From Ceratopteris richardii (lineage: Eukaryota; Streptophyta; Polypodiopsida; Polypodiales; Pteridaceae), in contig CM035423.1 of NCBI GenBank assembly GCA_020310875.1, forward strand, positions 143,497,723-143,561,722: 64,000 bases of DNA, given 5' to 3'. The first letter of the stretch is position 1; each line of letters begins with the position of its first letter. Shown in pieces: positions 1 to 12,276 of this stretch. The notes below the pieces were generated by a model, which saw nothing but the letters and a program-made list of their open reading frames with translations, was not told the DNA's origin and did no database searches. A program made the position numbers and the translations under genes.

Positions 1-645
1 AGACACACACACACATATACACACACATACACACACATGGACACATACACACACATATATGCATAGACACACACATAGAGACATACACACTCATATATGC
101 ATACACACACATAGACATAGAGACACACATACACATACATGCATACATATGCATCCATAATGCATATGCATATGCATACATACATACTTACATGCATACA
201 GACACATACGCACACATACACACACATGCATACATTTGCATACATAATGTACATGCATATGCATACATACATGCTTACATGCATACACACACTCACATAT
301 CCACCTATATATACATACACAAACATATATGTACTTACATATACATAGACTCATATAGATACACACATATACACACATCCATATACACATATGCATGCAT
401 ACACACATACACATGCATACACATACATATACACACACATACATATACATACATGTACGTATATGCATATCAGGTCACATGCATACCTTCCCACAAACAT
501 ACACACATATATATATCTACGCATGCATACACATTGCACACATACACATGCGTATGCATACACATATACATATACATACACATACATATAGACACATACA
601 TATACATGCATACATATATACAAGTACATATATTGATTTCTAACC
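1..645. repeat. CA/CATA microsatellite, end of unit 1 leader
   Basis: Almost pure ACAC, ACAT and ATGCAT runs. The array leads directly into the MDPS gene copy at 672 and matches the ends of the arrays at 12725-15650, 35660-38870 and 52040-53810. The unit 1 leader is cut by the window edge. Long His/Thr/Tyr or Cys/Val/Met reading frames here follow from the repeat and are not genes. Confidence 0.95.
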
Positions 646-671
646 CGTTTTGTTTTATATGTACAAGTATC

Positions 672-1348
672 ATGGATCCTAGTAGAGAGAGAAAGGCAAA
701 ACTCACTCTCATAAAAAGTCTTATGAGATCAAGAGTTATGCCTGATACTTTTGGGATCATCATGCATGAGTACTTAGAGATGCCTGATGATGAGCTGGAT
801 TTTACGATCTAGATGCTTACCCAGCGATCAGAGGAGGGCTCTTCTGTGGCTCCAAGAAGATAGCTATCTACTCATAGGTATGTTTTTTTTTCACAATTTT
901 TTAATGATATCATAACATCTATTCTTATTTATTTTTATCTATCTATTTTCAAGCCACATATGCCACCTCCAGATCATGAGAGTAGAGCACAGGTGCCTAT
1001 GAGGACATGCATAGGCACCTTAGGACTAGAGTGCGATAAAGAGCTAGAGGGGAATATAGTGTACATACGGAATGGATTGGAGTTCAATAGAAGAATGCGA
1101 GCATTATGCGACTCTTACCTACACCTTGCCCACTTGCAGTGGAAGTAAGCATGAGTTTGAAATATAAATTGAAATAAATATCTTGTGTTTTATTTACATG
1201 ATTTTTTTTATTTTTGTAGTGAGCATGATGAGAGGGATAAGAAATACATACTTAGTTTACTTGAGACGGAGTTTGAGACTGAATGGTCGCATAAGTGGTG
1301 TCTAAAAGAGATGCAAACACTTATAGCTCATCGTCGTGATAATGCATG
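672..1348 (+). pseudogene. MDPS gene copy, unit 1 (three exons, broken)
   Basis: This is a copy of an element-borne gene of unknown function; the best copy is at 20405-21085. Exon 1 is 672-877, exon 2 is 954-1144 (donor GTAAGC) and exon 3 is 1220-1348. The first exon begins MDPSRERKAKLTLIKSLM. It has an in-frame TAG at 810-812 where the intact copy has CAG, and a second TAG near 859-861. Exon 2 holds the conserved run RTCIGTLGLECD and a stretch starting GNIVYI. Exon 3 holds EHDERDKKYILSLLETEF. The GTATGT donor after exon 3 has become GTACAC. The same TAG at the end of exon 1 occurs in units 2, 3 and 4, so the gene was dead before the array formed. No family was recognised. Confidence 0.6.
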
Positions 1349-1375
1349 GTACACATTGCTTTTATGTATATATGT

Positions 1376-2385
<1,010 letters not shown>

Positions 2386-2722
2386 TACATGTCTATATGC
2401 ACACATGTATACATATACATGCATAGATATTTACATGTACACATTTACACATGGACACATATACATATATAACATGTACACATCACATATACATGCCTAC
2501 ATGCACACATGTATACTTATACATACATATATAATTATAAAGACACTTGCATATACTACAGAAATGCATATGCATATATACACGTTTGCATACTAACACG
2601 TGTATACATATATCACACACATGCACACACATACATATACATCAAACACATATATGTGCATACTAACAAATGTATACATATAATACACATAAATACACAC
2701 ACATATGCATACATACATGATA
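2386..2722. repeat. CATA-type microsatellite
   Basis: Mixed ACAT, ATATAC and TGCAT repeats, less regular than the leader arrays. Homologous stretches lie at 30985-31330, 42890-43230 and 55445-55775, and in the CACTA element at 22070-22400. Confidence 0.9.
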
Positions 2723-2944
2723 AAATTTTTCTCCTCGAAGATAAAGCTATATATAAAATAATTAGGCATACCCCTCAGCTTCATGTTCTAACTTAAAAGA
2801 ACATGATTTCATCTCTTTAGTAGGATTCACCAATATTCTAGTTGAATAAAGAAGAATTCATTATTTGATATCCATTTAAATGATTCAAGTTCTTGATCGA
2901 TAGCTAGAATAGGATTTACTATATAATCTACTCATATGTTTTCA

Positions 2945-3732
2945 TTATTGCCATCATTTTGCTAAGACATCAATATAGTCTCATCTACTATCCTTATTGA
3001 TTTCATTTATTTCTTCTATTGTTAAATATGTGTTCTCATGAATGACATCATCTAGTGATGGATTAATATCAATTTTTGGTAATTCCTCTTCATCATCAGT
3101 ACAATTAGCATGTAGAGTATTATCGTCCTCATCAAAAAGATTAGTATCATTATCATGTATAATAATTCTAATTTCTCTTTCAGATGTTGATGTATCAGTA
3201 TCTAATGGTGAATCATCAAGAGGACTTTCATCGATCTCTCTAACAATAAATTGTTCAAAGAATGACCTACCTCTAGGTTGAACATGAATGGCTTGCCACC
3301 AAGGATGAGCATCAAGGGTTTTATAAAATAATGCTTGTTCAATATGTCTAGGAAGAATATATGGTTCTCTAGTAGATTGCATTACCTTGGAGAATCAATT
3401 GCTCAAAACCTAGATAATTCCTCTGTCCATGTCGAATTACTACCTTTATACTCAGCTCAAAACCAGTGAACATTCAAAATGACCTATCAAAATATGTAAA
3501 AAGAAAGACCATTATTAGGTGCTTAAAAAACTAATAAACAATATCATAAAAGATATAAACTTTTTCCTACTTGTTTGAATGTACAAAATAATATTTCGTA
3601 GGAACCAACAATAGTTCCTACATAACTCAGTTCGCCATATATAAGGTTCATGTCTTTTGAACTAGCACATGATAGTTGCTTGAAAGAAGAAACAATACTA
3701 GAATCCTCTGTTTTACTTAAAGATACCCACAT
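2945..3732 (-). pseudogene. TNP2 transposase C-terminal fragment, unit 1 (DUF4216-like)
   Basis: Two exons of a CACTA transposase on the minus strand, matching exons 23228-23440 and 22584-23138 of the intact element. The last exon reads EPYILPRHIEQALFYK, then HPWWQAIHVQPRGRSFFEQF and an acidic tail, to a stop near 2981. Its 5' part has stops and a shift. The upstream exon piece is 3544-3732 (TEDSSIVSSFKQLS, GELSYVGTIVGSYEI). At about 3722 the match to the transposase stops abruptly and telomere-like sequence begins. The rest of the transposase is absent from this unit. Confidence 0.8.
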
Positions 3733-3734
3733 CT

Positions 3735-4098
3735 TTAACTTGTAATTCTAAACTCTAAAATCAAAATATTTAATCATAAACCCTCAAATCCTAATCCATA
3801 AACCTTATGTCCGAAATCCTAAACCCTAAATCAGAAGCCCAAAATCCTTCACCTTAAATCCTAAACCTTAAACCATAAACTATAAACCCTAAATGCTAAG
3901 CCTTATATGCTAAAACTTAAACCCTAAATCCTAATTTCTAAACGATAAACTCTAAATGCTAAACCCTAAACCCAAAAAGCTTTACCCTAAATCCTAAAAC
4001 CTTGACCCTAAACCCTTAATCCTAAAACCTAAGCCCTAAATACTAAACTATAAATCATAAACCTTAAACCATAAACCCTAAACCCTTAATCCTAAATT
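3735..4098. repeat. Degenerate telomere-like (CCCTAAA) block
   Basis: Dozens of irregular variants of CCTAAA, CCCTAAA and CATAAACC, with perfect CCCTAAAC only here and there. This is the plant telomere motif on its C-rich strand, but it is too irregular and too internal to be a chromosome end. It abuts the broken transposase exon. Matching blocks lie at 32344-32706 and 44285-44610. Confidence 0.85.
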
Positions 4099-4577
4099 TG
4101 TCATGTAAGGGTGTATTTCAACATGCCCCCTTATAGTTTACAAAGCACAAGATGCATCAATTGTGATGCTTATTTTGCAATTATTCGAGCTTGTATGCTT
4201 AGATGATTCTGCCATCGATATAAATGGGGTTCATAAATCCAAGAGGTTAATATAGATAGAATGTTATTAGGAGAGTAGATGTACATAAGTTACCTAGAGG
4301 TTTCTGAATTCTCTCTATATATGGTATAGAATAGCCATAACATGCATGACACACAAGCTTTGATTTTTATTTTTTGATTTGATGTACATGTGGATACATC
4401 CCCTACATGTCATTTGTTTTACAGACCTTTCTTTTGATGTGAAAACTATTGAGTTGTACAAATTGCATATAAAACGTTTGCAAGGTAAAGGATTAATTGC
4501 GGTATGAGTTGGATGTCCATAGACTTCTAAAAAGATTCACTCTAGGTTTTTGTCTAAGGTATTCACTTTAAAATCTT
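4099..4577. other. Unclassified unit tail, left part
   Basis: AT-rich sequence found in units 1-3. Unit 1 has the shortest version: it lacks about 0.7 kb that unit 2 (32900-33520) and about 1 kb that unit 3 (44830-45770) carry between the same flanks. I see no convincing gene. Confidence 0.6.
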
Positions 4578-4588
4578 GAAATCTCACA
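4578..4588. repeat. LINE target-site duplication, left copy
   Basis: GAAATCTCACA directly before the element's T-run. The right copy at 10906-10916 differs by one base. Units 2 and 3 hold the uninterrupted sequence GAAATCTCACATTTTGTGC near 33870 and 46015, which fixes the insertion point. Confidence 0.9.
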
Positions 4589-4828
4589 CTTTTTTTAATA
4601 TAAAGGAAGTTCGGCATTAGCCTACTCTCCCGGACTTGAATTAAATAAAGAAAAGTACAAGAGAAGGGGAGTAGTGCCCACGGGACCCCCCAAATCCCAC
4701 AAAGCAGGGGAAGCTTTTACAGAGCTTAGATGACATTACAAAGAAGGTTAATTACCCTCTCATCACCCTCATGTGGGGCCCACTTGGGTTTAAGCTTGTT
4801 GTGGATCAAAAGGAGTACTTGATGATGG

Positions 4829-7800
4829 CTAAAGGGGGGGGGATTTTTTACAGTTGACAATCCTTTTTCCAAGGAGGAACAGCGATTTCTCAATTGACCA
4901 CTCCTTGAGGGAGTCACCGAAGTTGAAAGCACATCTTTCCCGCCAGATTTTCCATAGGACCTCCCCTCTGATGGCGTTCCAGAGAGACGCGGAGCAGCCG
5001 ATCGCTTCTCCCAGCAGGGCTTGCTGCCAACTGAGACGTTTTTGAAGTCTAATTCTCTTTCCAACCACCTGGCAGAGCCTATTGGAGTTGGGGCAGGTAA
5101 AAAAGATGTGTGAAACATCTTCGATAGACCGGTAGCAGCGTTTGCAACAGGGAGGGGTCCCACAAATTTTGCTAGCCTTAAGGTTGGTCCAGATTCCATG
5201 ATGAAGAATTTGCCATAAGAGGACAGACTTTTTGATTTCTATGAGGGGGTGCCAGATAGCCATGAACTTCATGTCCCACCTAAGCCGCATCCATGACACG
5301 CACCACTTTTTGTTGAGGTTAACCTGATAGTCGATCGTTTCTTTGATGTTCGGGATTTTTGATAGGCTGTTCCCATTGTGCCATTTGAGACCAAGCGAGC
5401 TCGACATGTCGTGTCCCATGAGAAGGTGAACTTTGTGTCGGTCCCAGGCGAGACATCTGCTTTGCAAAGTGTTCCATTCTTCATGCGAAATGTTGATGCT
5501 AGGGTCAATATCCTCAAAGTTGATCCAACGGTTGGTGTCTTGTTTCCAGAGATGTTTCCATTTTTTGAAGCCTTTGTTCCATAGCTTCTTGGCATTTTGA
5601 ATATTCCAAGATTCCACACTCCGGATGCCATGGATCGGAAACCAGATAGAGTCGTTTTGTCTGATACCGGCAGCCCACTTCCAGCCTTCACTGATTCTTG
5701 TGAAGCTTTTGACTTTATTCCAACTCTTCCAAAGGGAGCACACCAGATTGGAGCCTTTCGGGAAGACGGAGATCGGGGAAAACAGCAAGGTCAAGATGTC
5801 AAGATTCTTCTAATTTGGGAAACCCTTGAGCGCCAACTCATTCTTGTTTCTGAAGATCAACTTGGCCCACGAGGCCTCCCCGTTGCACCAAGCCTTAATA
5901 ATCCATTTGGCCGACAGTTTGTTAGCCATGCACCCAATGTCCAAGATACCAAGTCCCCCACTATCTCTATGGCTGGTGCAGATGGACCATTTGATTTTAG
6001 GCACTCCCCTCCTATTGTGGTCGCCCGTCCAAAGGAAGTTTCTACAAATACTATCCAGTTTGGACAGATCTTGCTCTTTCGGTCTCCAACAAGAAAGGAA
6101 ATAAATGGTAGATGATAAGAGGAACGTGTTGATAACCATAGCACGACCAGCAAGATTGATTTGCATACCTCTCCAATAGTTAAGCTTGTTTTCGAGTTTG
6201 GCAAGCACCCAATTCCACCGTTGTTCCATAGAGACGCCAAACCCCAAGGGAATCCCAAGAAGCCGAAAAATTTGGTCCTGCGGAATGATTTGACAGCCAT
6301 GATCAATGAGAAGGTCGGGCTGTGACCCACCAATAGCTATAAAGGCGGTCTTAGAGTGGTTGATTATGGATCCAGAGGCTTCACAAAAAGTAGCAAGACA
6401 CTTTCAGAACGTCTCCAGGCTGGTACTATCATTTTGAACAAAAGCGTTCATATCATCGGCAAAAAGTCTCATGGTGATCTGACTGTGGTCATGTGGCAAA
6501 CGAAGGCCTTTAATGTTACCAGCTTCCACCTGATGCTCCACTAGCCTGCTAAGCCCTTCCGTGGCAATGGCAAAGAGAAGGGGAGCCAATGGGCACCCTT
6601 GTCTGATAGATCTTCTAAGTTTGATCACCTTTGAAAGTTTTCCATTAATGTTAATTTGGGTCGATGCGTTTCCGAGAAGGGTCGCGATCATCTTGGTGAA
6701 TTTCTGACTACATCCAAGATCTTGTAGCGACTATAGAATATAGTCCCATTCTAGCCTGTCGTAGGCTTTATCAAAGTCGATCTTGAGGAAAACAACTTCT
6801 TGTTTAGACTCATTTGCAAATTCAAGACCTTCCCAGATATCTATAATGGTTTCCAAAATTGACCTGCCTTTGATGAAGCCTTTTTGGTCCTCTCTTAACC
6901 ACGCTCTCAAGTGGCAAGAGATTCTGTTGGCAATGACTTTGGCGATGATCTTGTATCCTGTTTGGAGCATTGTAATGGGACGCCAGTTCTCTATTCTGTT
7001 CTTTTCCCCTTTTTTGTGTACTAACTTGATAATGCCATTGTTGAGACAAGAAGGAAGCGCGCCAAACTTGAGTGCCTCTTGCCAAACCAAACGAAGAGGG
7101 GTGGCAACCACCAGCTTGAAGGATTTAAAGAACTCATTAGTGAGCCCGTCGGGTCCCGGGCTTTTACCTGAAGGGAGGGCATCAATGACCTCAATGATTT
7201 CGGCTTTAGAGATAGAGGCATGAAGCAAAGAGTGAAGGTTGAGTGGTATCCTGTGAGGGGAAACCCTAGATATGGCTGCCATACAGTCCCTTCTATGGTG
7301 GGAGAGGGGGTTTGAGGTCCCCAAGAGTCTCGTGAAGTGCCCTTCAAGGATCCCAAAATTATCTTCTTCCGTATTGCATACATTGCCATTTGCGTCTAGC
7401 AATAAGGGGATCGATTCTCTGCTGTGTTTCCTTTTGAGGATACGGCACATCTCTTTGGTGGGTTTGTCGGCTTTGCCAGCCCACCACTCCTTGAAGAAAA
7501 TATGCAAATTTTTCCTTTGTATCTCTTCCTCGTATCTCAGCAGTGCTCTGATTTTTTGGAGTCCTTTCTGGGCTTGAGATTTTCCTTTGTTCACTTCCTC
7601 CTCGAGCCGCCAGAGTCTATGATATAGAGCTTCTCTACGAGCTCGCCGCACAGTCTCTAGCATCTTCTTGGATCTAATCATGATCTGTCGTGACTTATCG
7701 ACCGCACTTCTCCAACACTTGGCCGGGGACAAGCCAGAGGCAAATGCCTCCTTCCACACATCAGAAATTTCTTGATGGACGGAGGGGAGAGAGAAGGAGG

Positions 7801-8551
7801 GCACACTGGCATGGAACCAAGGAGCCTTACGGATCTTGGTGGGGGGTTGAAAAGTGATGACGATCGGGTAATGATCAGAGATGGTGAGGTCGGTGCATTG
7901 CGAGAGGGAAGGGTGGCCCCACTGATGAGTAAAACTCTGAGAAATGTAGCATCTATCAAGTCTAGCTTTCCTCACGTCCTCGCCTGCTTGGAGATTTGAC
8001 CAAGAAAAGCCATTCGAGTCTTTGAATTTGACCAAATCCAAGTGAAGTTTAGTTTTGTCCCACGTTTCTTTCTCCCGACTATCAATGACCCTACCCTTGC
8101 CCATCCATCTGTCCATAGGGTCCTCAACCATGTTGAAGTCACCACAAATAAGCACGTTGTGGGGGAGCGAGTCCAAGGAGGCCCAAGTGTTAAGTCTCTC
8201 TAACTCCCCATTAGGGGCATACAAAGAAACCAAAGTAAAACAAAGGGGAGCACCGAAAGAAACAGCAATCCATCGATGGCATTCATCTTCAATGGAGTTC
8301 TCAAGCTTTTCAAACCAGAGTTGATTAATACCGATTACCGATCCACTGGACCCCCGCTGATGCGCCGTTGAAATCCAAACATGGGTCGAGGAGACATGTC
8401 TAAGCCGTTTTTGGAGGTCTTCTCCGTCAATTTTAATCTCTTGAATACATATAAAATCTGGGTTTACGCTAATGTCGCGAAGCCATTGACCAATGATGAT
8501 CGCTCTTGAGGGGTCGGTTAGCCCTCTAGCATTTAACGAGATGATGATCAT
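4829..8551 (-). pseudogene. LINE ORF2: endonuclease-reverse transcriptase, three nonsense codons
   Basis: This would encode about 1240 residues that nick the target DNA and copy the element's RNA. One frame runs from ATG 8551 to 4829, interrupted by TAG 6731-6733, TGA 6404-6406 and TAG 5810-5812. The N-terminal APE-type endonuclease shows NARGL, CIQEIKI, CGDFNMVEDP and the terminal motif TISDHYPIVI. The reverse transcriptase shows SPGPDGLTNEFF, KIDFDKAYDRLEWD, RQGCPLAPLLFAIATEGL and the catalytic FADDM. The C-terminal part has the Cys/His pattern CCKRCYRSIEDVSHIFFTC of zf-RVT domains. The start overlaps the ORF1 stop as ATGA (8551-8548), which suggests termination-reinitiation. Confidence 0.93.
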
Positions 8552-9987
8552 TGTCGTAGTGAGCCCTCTTTGTGGGAGGGAGCTTTGTCCTTTCTTTTCT
8601 TGGATTCATCTTTCTTTTTCGCTCGGATCGGATCCCGAGTTAGCAATAGGTTCTTGTGGGGGCTTTTCCACGGTAACTCCATAGGTTGTTTTCCTTTGCG
8701 GGATGCATCCTGCTCGGAAGAACTGGGCACCGTTTTCAGCTCCGTTTCTAGAATAGTCGATCCGATGATGGAGCTTTCACTATCCATGTTATCTTCATTG
8801 CTAGTAGTAAAGCCGTCTTCTTTGCTTGTAGTGTAACCCTCCTGCATGGTTTTTTTATTGTCAGGGATCTCTAGGTCTTTGACGTCGGTGTCCACCTCAA
8901 GTTGGTTCCCACCTGGATAGTCAAACTCATTGATGTCCTTTTCCAGATTGCAATACAAGTTGCTGGAGGGGGTAACTGACATGTTGTTTCGCTCAGAAGT
9001 TGCCCTAGGGCTTCTTTTCCTTCTTCTTCTGACTTCGATGAACCCGTCTGCATCAGTTTCTGGATTAAGGGGGCCCTTGAATTCCTCAACTTTCGTCGAG
9101 TGATTCAAAGCACCATTGCTATCTTGAGCATTTTTGGGGGCTTCTTGGTTTCGCTTGCTTTTTCGTCTCAGAGGGCAATCTTTAATCCTGTGACCTTGTT
9201 GGCCACAATGAAAGCACGCGTTGGGAAGGTTTTTGTAACTGATGTCTTGCTCCCATACATCCCCTTCGCCCAAGTCCAGTTTGATCTTCGATGGAAGTGG
9301 CATACTGAGGTCAGCCTCGACACAGATTTGAGGGTGCCACCGAGCGTTGAACGAGTGTCTTGCACCTTCATAAATGAGACCACCAATGTCCTCGCGTGAG
9401 GCCAACGGCTTGCCGATAGGAGAAACAATGTCCCACACGAATTTGTACAAGAAGTAAGGCAGGTTAGGGAGCTCAACCCAGAGAGGGTACCGAAGCGATT
9501 TCGATTTGTCGGGAGTAAAATCAGGGGACCATCTGAATAGGCACAGGGTCGCCCGGCCGAGTTGCCAAGTTCCGACACTAAGGGCTTGAAATGCCATATC
9601 TTCATTTTCAAAGACTAGCAGCAAGTGGCTTGCCGGTAAAAACTGACACTTACAAACAACTAGCCCACGGGGGAACCACTCGTTGTGAAGCCACTATCGC
9701 ACAGTTTCGAGCGGGGGCTTAGGGCCGAACATTTGGCCGACGAGGCAAACTTTCTTGAGCTCCTCCTGAGTTGACAGAATTGCGGATCTGTTGAGGGAGA
9801 CCAAGGGGGGTTCAGCACTCTCGAAGGCCCCTAGGGCAGCACAAGAACCCCCTTCCAACAAAGAGGCCAGGTTATCGGTCTCCCCGGGAGGAGGGGCCAA
9901 GTTACTTCTCACAAGAGAGGGGTCGCCAAATCCATGACAAAAGAGGGACACCCCGAGAAGGAAGATCTTTTTCCTTTTGATGAACAA
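8548..9987 (-). pseudogene. LINE ORF1: DUF4283/CCHC nucleic-acid-binding protein, one nonsense codon
   Basis: RNA-binding protein of a plant L1 element. Minus-strand frame from about 9987 to 8548 with one TAG at 9694-9696; the frame is otherwise open. After the stop it reads WLHNEWFPRG and a DUF4283-like region (FENEDMAFQALS, LRYPLWVELPNLPY), then the zinc knuckle CFHCGQQGHRIKDC. A long acidic, low-complexity tail ends in a lysine-rich stretch (RAKKKDESKKRKDKAP). No ATG is seen near 9987, so the true start is unresolved. The stop codon overlaps the ORF2 start by 4 nt. Confidence 0.88.
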
Positions 9988-10419
9988 GCTCAGAAATTTC
10001 TTTTGCTTCTTAATGACTTCAACTTGTTACTTAGAACGCTCCACTTGCCTTCTTGAAGTTTCTCTTGTGGGATCACACTTCGCTTAAGGACTGCTTTCAC
10101 GATCCTTTAAAAAAGGAAGTCTGACGCGCCAAAGTCACATAAACCCCTACTCCAAAAAACCAGAACTAAACTAACGAAGCTAAGACGAATCTGACGAGCG
10201 GCGGCTGAAGGACAAAGGCCAAGAGGGAGTACGAATGCGACAGCAGGCTGCACCTAGCGCGATAGATGGTATTGCGAATCCACGATAGACGCATTCCCAC
10301 CGTGAAATCCGGGTGCCACCGCAAAAAGAGGGAGCCAAATGCGATAGGTGGATTGCACCGTGACACCCGGAGTCTCTGCAGAAAGCGGGGTCAGAGAAGC
10401 ACCGGATCCCGCCTATCGC

Positions 10420-10625
10420 CAGACCCGAGTAATCGTGCAGGAGCTCGTCTATCACCGGAGCGCCGAGTTATCGTGCAGAGAAGCGCCGGAGCCCGTCTAT
10501 CACGGGAACCGAGTTATCGTGCTTTGCAATTTGATCTATCGCCGGAAGAGGTGTCACGATAAACACTTGCAGACGAGGTGTCGCGATAGACACGCGCAAC
10601 CGAGGTGTCGCGATACAACCCAAAT
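10420..10625. repeat. Short tandem repeats in LINE 5' UTR
   Basis: GC-rich diverged repeats of two kinds. One contains GAGTTATCGTGC with GCCGGAGCCCGTCTATCAC (about 10425-10525). The other contains GAGGTGTCGCGATA in three copies (about 10548-10615). Repeated CpG-rich monomers in the 5' region of a LINE may be promoter units. That role is inferred from position only. Confidence 0.6.
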
Positions 10626-10905
10626 GACGACAGTGCTGACGGTGGCTGCAGGAGAAAGAGGCACACGTTCATTCTTTATCTGTGCGTATATCAAATTCGT
10701 CTTCTCTGTCTCTGATGCGCCATAGCCATAGCTTGTTTCCAGCGTTGCTTCACCCTGTGTTCCTGGCTGAGAGTGCGTCGTTGTGAGTCCGTCGTTGTGA
10801 GTCCGTCGCAAGGTCGTCACCTCTGCGCCTTCTTAGTCCCATGGAAGCACCATCGCCAGGAGGCTTCAGCGGGCCATCCGCTCATGTGATGCCAAGTGCA
10901 GGTCC

Positions 10906-10916
10906 GAAATCTGACA
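10906..10916. repeat. LINE target-site duplication, right copy
   Basis: GAAATCTGACA, one mismatch from the left copy at 4578-4588. The unit tail resumes immediately after it (TTTTGTGCATGTTC). Confidence 0.9.
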
Positions 10917-11023
10917 TTTTGTGCATGTTCATTCTAGTCCCATTTAAAGCTACGCCATTGTGGATGTTATCTTCTTGGTCTACCACATCTCCACGAAAAT
11001 TAATTACATAAGAAATGTGTTAG

Positions 11024-11118
<95 letters not shown>

Positions 11119-11463
11119 TGCATGGACACACAAACATACACGCACACATATGTGTGTGTAGAGAGAGACGGAGCAAAACATTGTTCGAAACTTATAGTTA
11201 CAAATGATTTTGCTATGCTTAAAGCAACACATTACACTTTTATTTCCAATGAAAACAGAGATTCAAGCACTTAAAGAATCTACAAATGAGAAACTGATGA
11301 CATCTACAAAAGAGAAACTGATGACATCTACAAAAGAGAAACTGATGACTTCTGTTAAAAATTGCATATAGTTGGAAAATTGGGTTGATAATTTCAAAAA
11401 GCTCCGCTATGTCTTCAATTATTCAAAAAGCATCTATTAAAAATTACAGAGCCTGAAAGTTTG
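10917..11463. repeat. Unit 1 tail: (TA)n tract and 28-bp minisatellite
   Basis: The unit tail continues after the LINE with a (TA)n tract at about 11027-11114, then a CA-rich strip. A minisatellite follows at 11272-11350 with monomers containing ATCTACAAAAGAGAAACTG: three copies here, two in unit 2 (34245-34290) and three in unit 3 (46390-46465). Confidence 0.85.
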
Positions 11464-11793
11464 CTACGATGAAAACAGAATTTTGTCGCGAACGACAAAA
11501 ATAGAATGAGAGAATTCCCACAAGTTGTGAATGAAGAGCGTCCCATGGCTGTAAAATTTAATTTCTTGAGGCTGGAGACCTGAGACCATCGTTGTTGGAC
11601 GTCTGTTCTTAGAACTTGCGTCTGTTTTCGCGCTACAGACATGACTTGTACCTTCCACAATCATGAATTGTACCTTGTCGAAGGGCTTCTTGGAAGTTCG
11701 CTCTTGGCCACAAGCAACAATGGAATACTTGCGCATGCTGTTGTTCTTGAGTTGACACAGTTGAACATTTGTTGTGTGTGAGGTTGTCACCAT
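11464..11793 (-). other. Conserved minus-strand reading frame in unit tail (unknown)
   Basis: A 109-residue open frame beginning MVTTSHTTNVQLCQLKNN. Nearly identical frames lie at 34405-34734 and 46578-46895 (the last one altered). The units are so similar that the open frame may just reflect recent duplication. Nearby sequence (about 11820-12060) contains a self-complementary AAGCTTGAG stretch. I recognise no domain. It could be part of an LTR-retroelement remnant. Confidence 0.35.
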
Positions 11794-12276
11794 GTCGACG
11801 TGCGCAAGCTTGAGGCAAGCGCGCAGATGGGCTTATCTATTCTAGTGGTCTCAAGCTTGAGACGTTGCAAATAAATAAGCCCAAGTAGAGAACAAGTCGA
11901 CGAGTGTACAGCAATGGCAGTGTTCAATAAGAAGGTCTCTCTCTCATATATTTATTTATTTTGCACACTCCTCTACGGTGTTTCTCCTCGGCGTGCAAGG
12001 TTCGATAAATCTCCTATTGGGCTCTGCTATGGGTGATGACCAAAAATTCATGCAAGTGACGTTCTGCCGAAGAAAATTACCAGACATTTTTGTTGTAGAG
12101 GTTTGCGTTTTCCTTTTGCGAACGTCTTGCTTTTGATCATTTCGCCAATCATGAGCTTTTTGCTAATTCGCGATTTGTTCAATTCGCGAGCTCTTGCCAT
12201 GACAACTATTCTCTACATCATCACCTTGGAAATGTTCATGGGGGGAGGGGAGGGGGACAAAATGACGCTCTAAATT
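11794..12276. other. Unclassified unit 1 tail, right part
   Basis: Sequence shared by units 1-3 with repeated short palindromic and CT-rich elements (TCTCTCTC near 11937). I see no gene in it. The minus strand carries CAGAGCCCAATAGG near 12013-12026, only loosely like a copia-type primer-binding site, so I do not call an LTR element. Confidence 0.4.

Larger units (their letters stand above)
4589..10905 (-). mobile_element. Nearly full-length plant L1-type LINE
   Basis: A 6.3-kb non-LTR retrotransposon inserted on the minus strand. The left end is a short T-run (4590-4596), read as the 3' poly-A tail. An 11-bp target duplication flanks it. Reading on the minus strand it has a GC-rich 5' UTR (about 10905-9990), ORF1 with a DUF4283-like domain and a CCHC zinc knuckle, and ORF2 with endonuclease, reverse transcriptase and a C-terminal zf-RVT-type region. 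ORF1 has one nonsense codon and ORF2 has three. I found no frameshift, so it is dead but not old. Its GC content is well above that of the surrounding array. Confidence 0.95.

Noticed and set aside
3735..4098. Possible true telomere or chromosome end
   Set aside because: Motifs are irregular, internal, present three times in the array and flanked on both sides by other repeats.
4854..9399. Plus-strand frames across the LINE (for example 5597-6115, 6783-7223 and 9100-9399)
   Set aside because: Antisense shadows of ORF1 and ORF2; the recognisable motifs are all on the minus strand.
11794..12060. Possible LTR end with a primer-binding-site-like CAGAGCCCAATAGG
   Set aside because: Only a loose match, no paired LTR, no TG...CA ends and no pol domain nearby.
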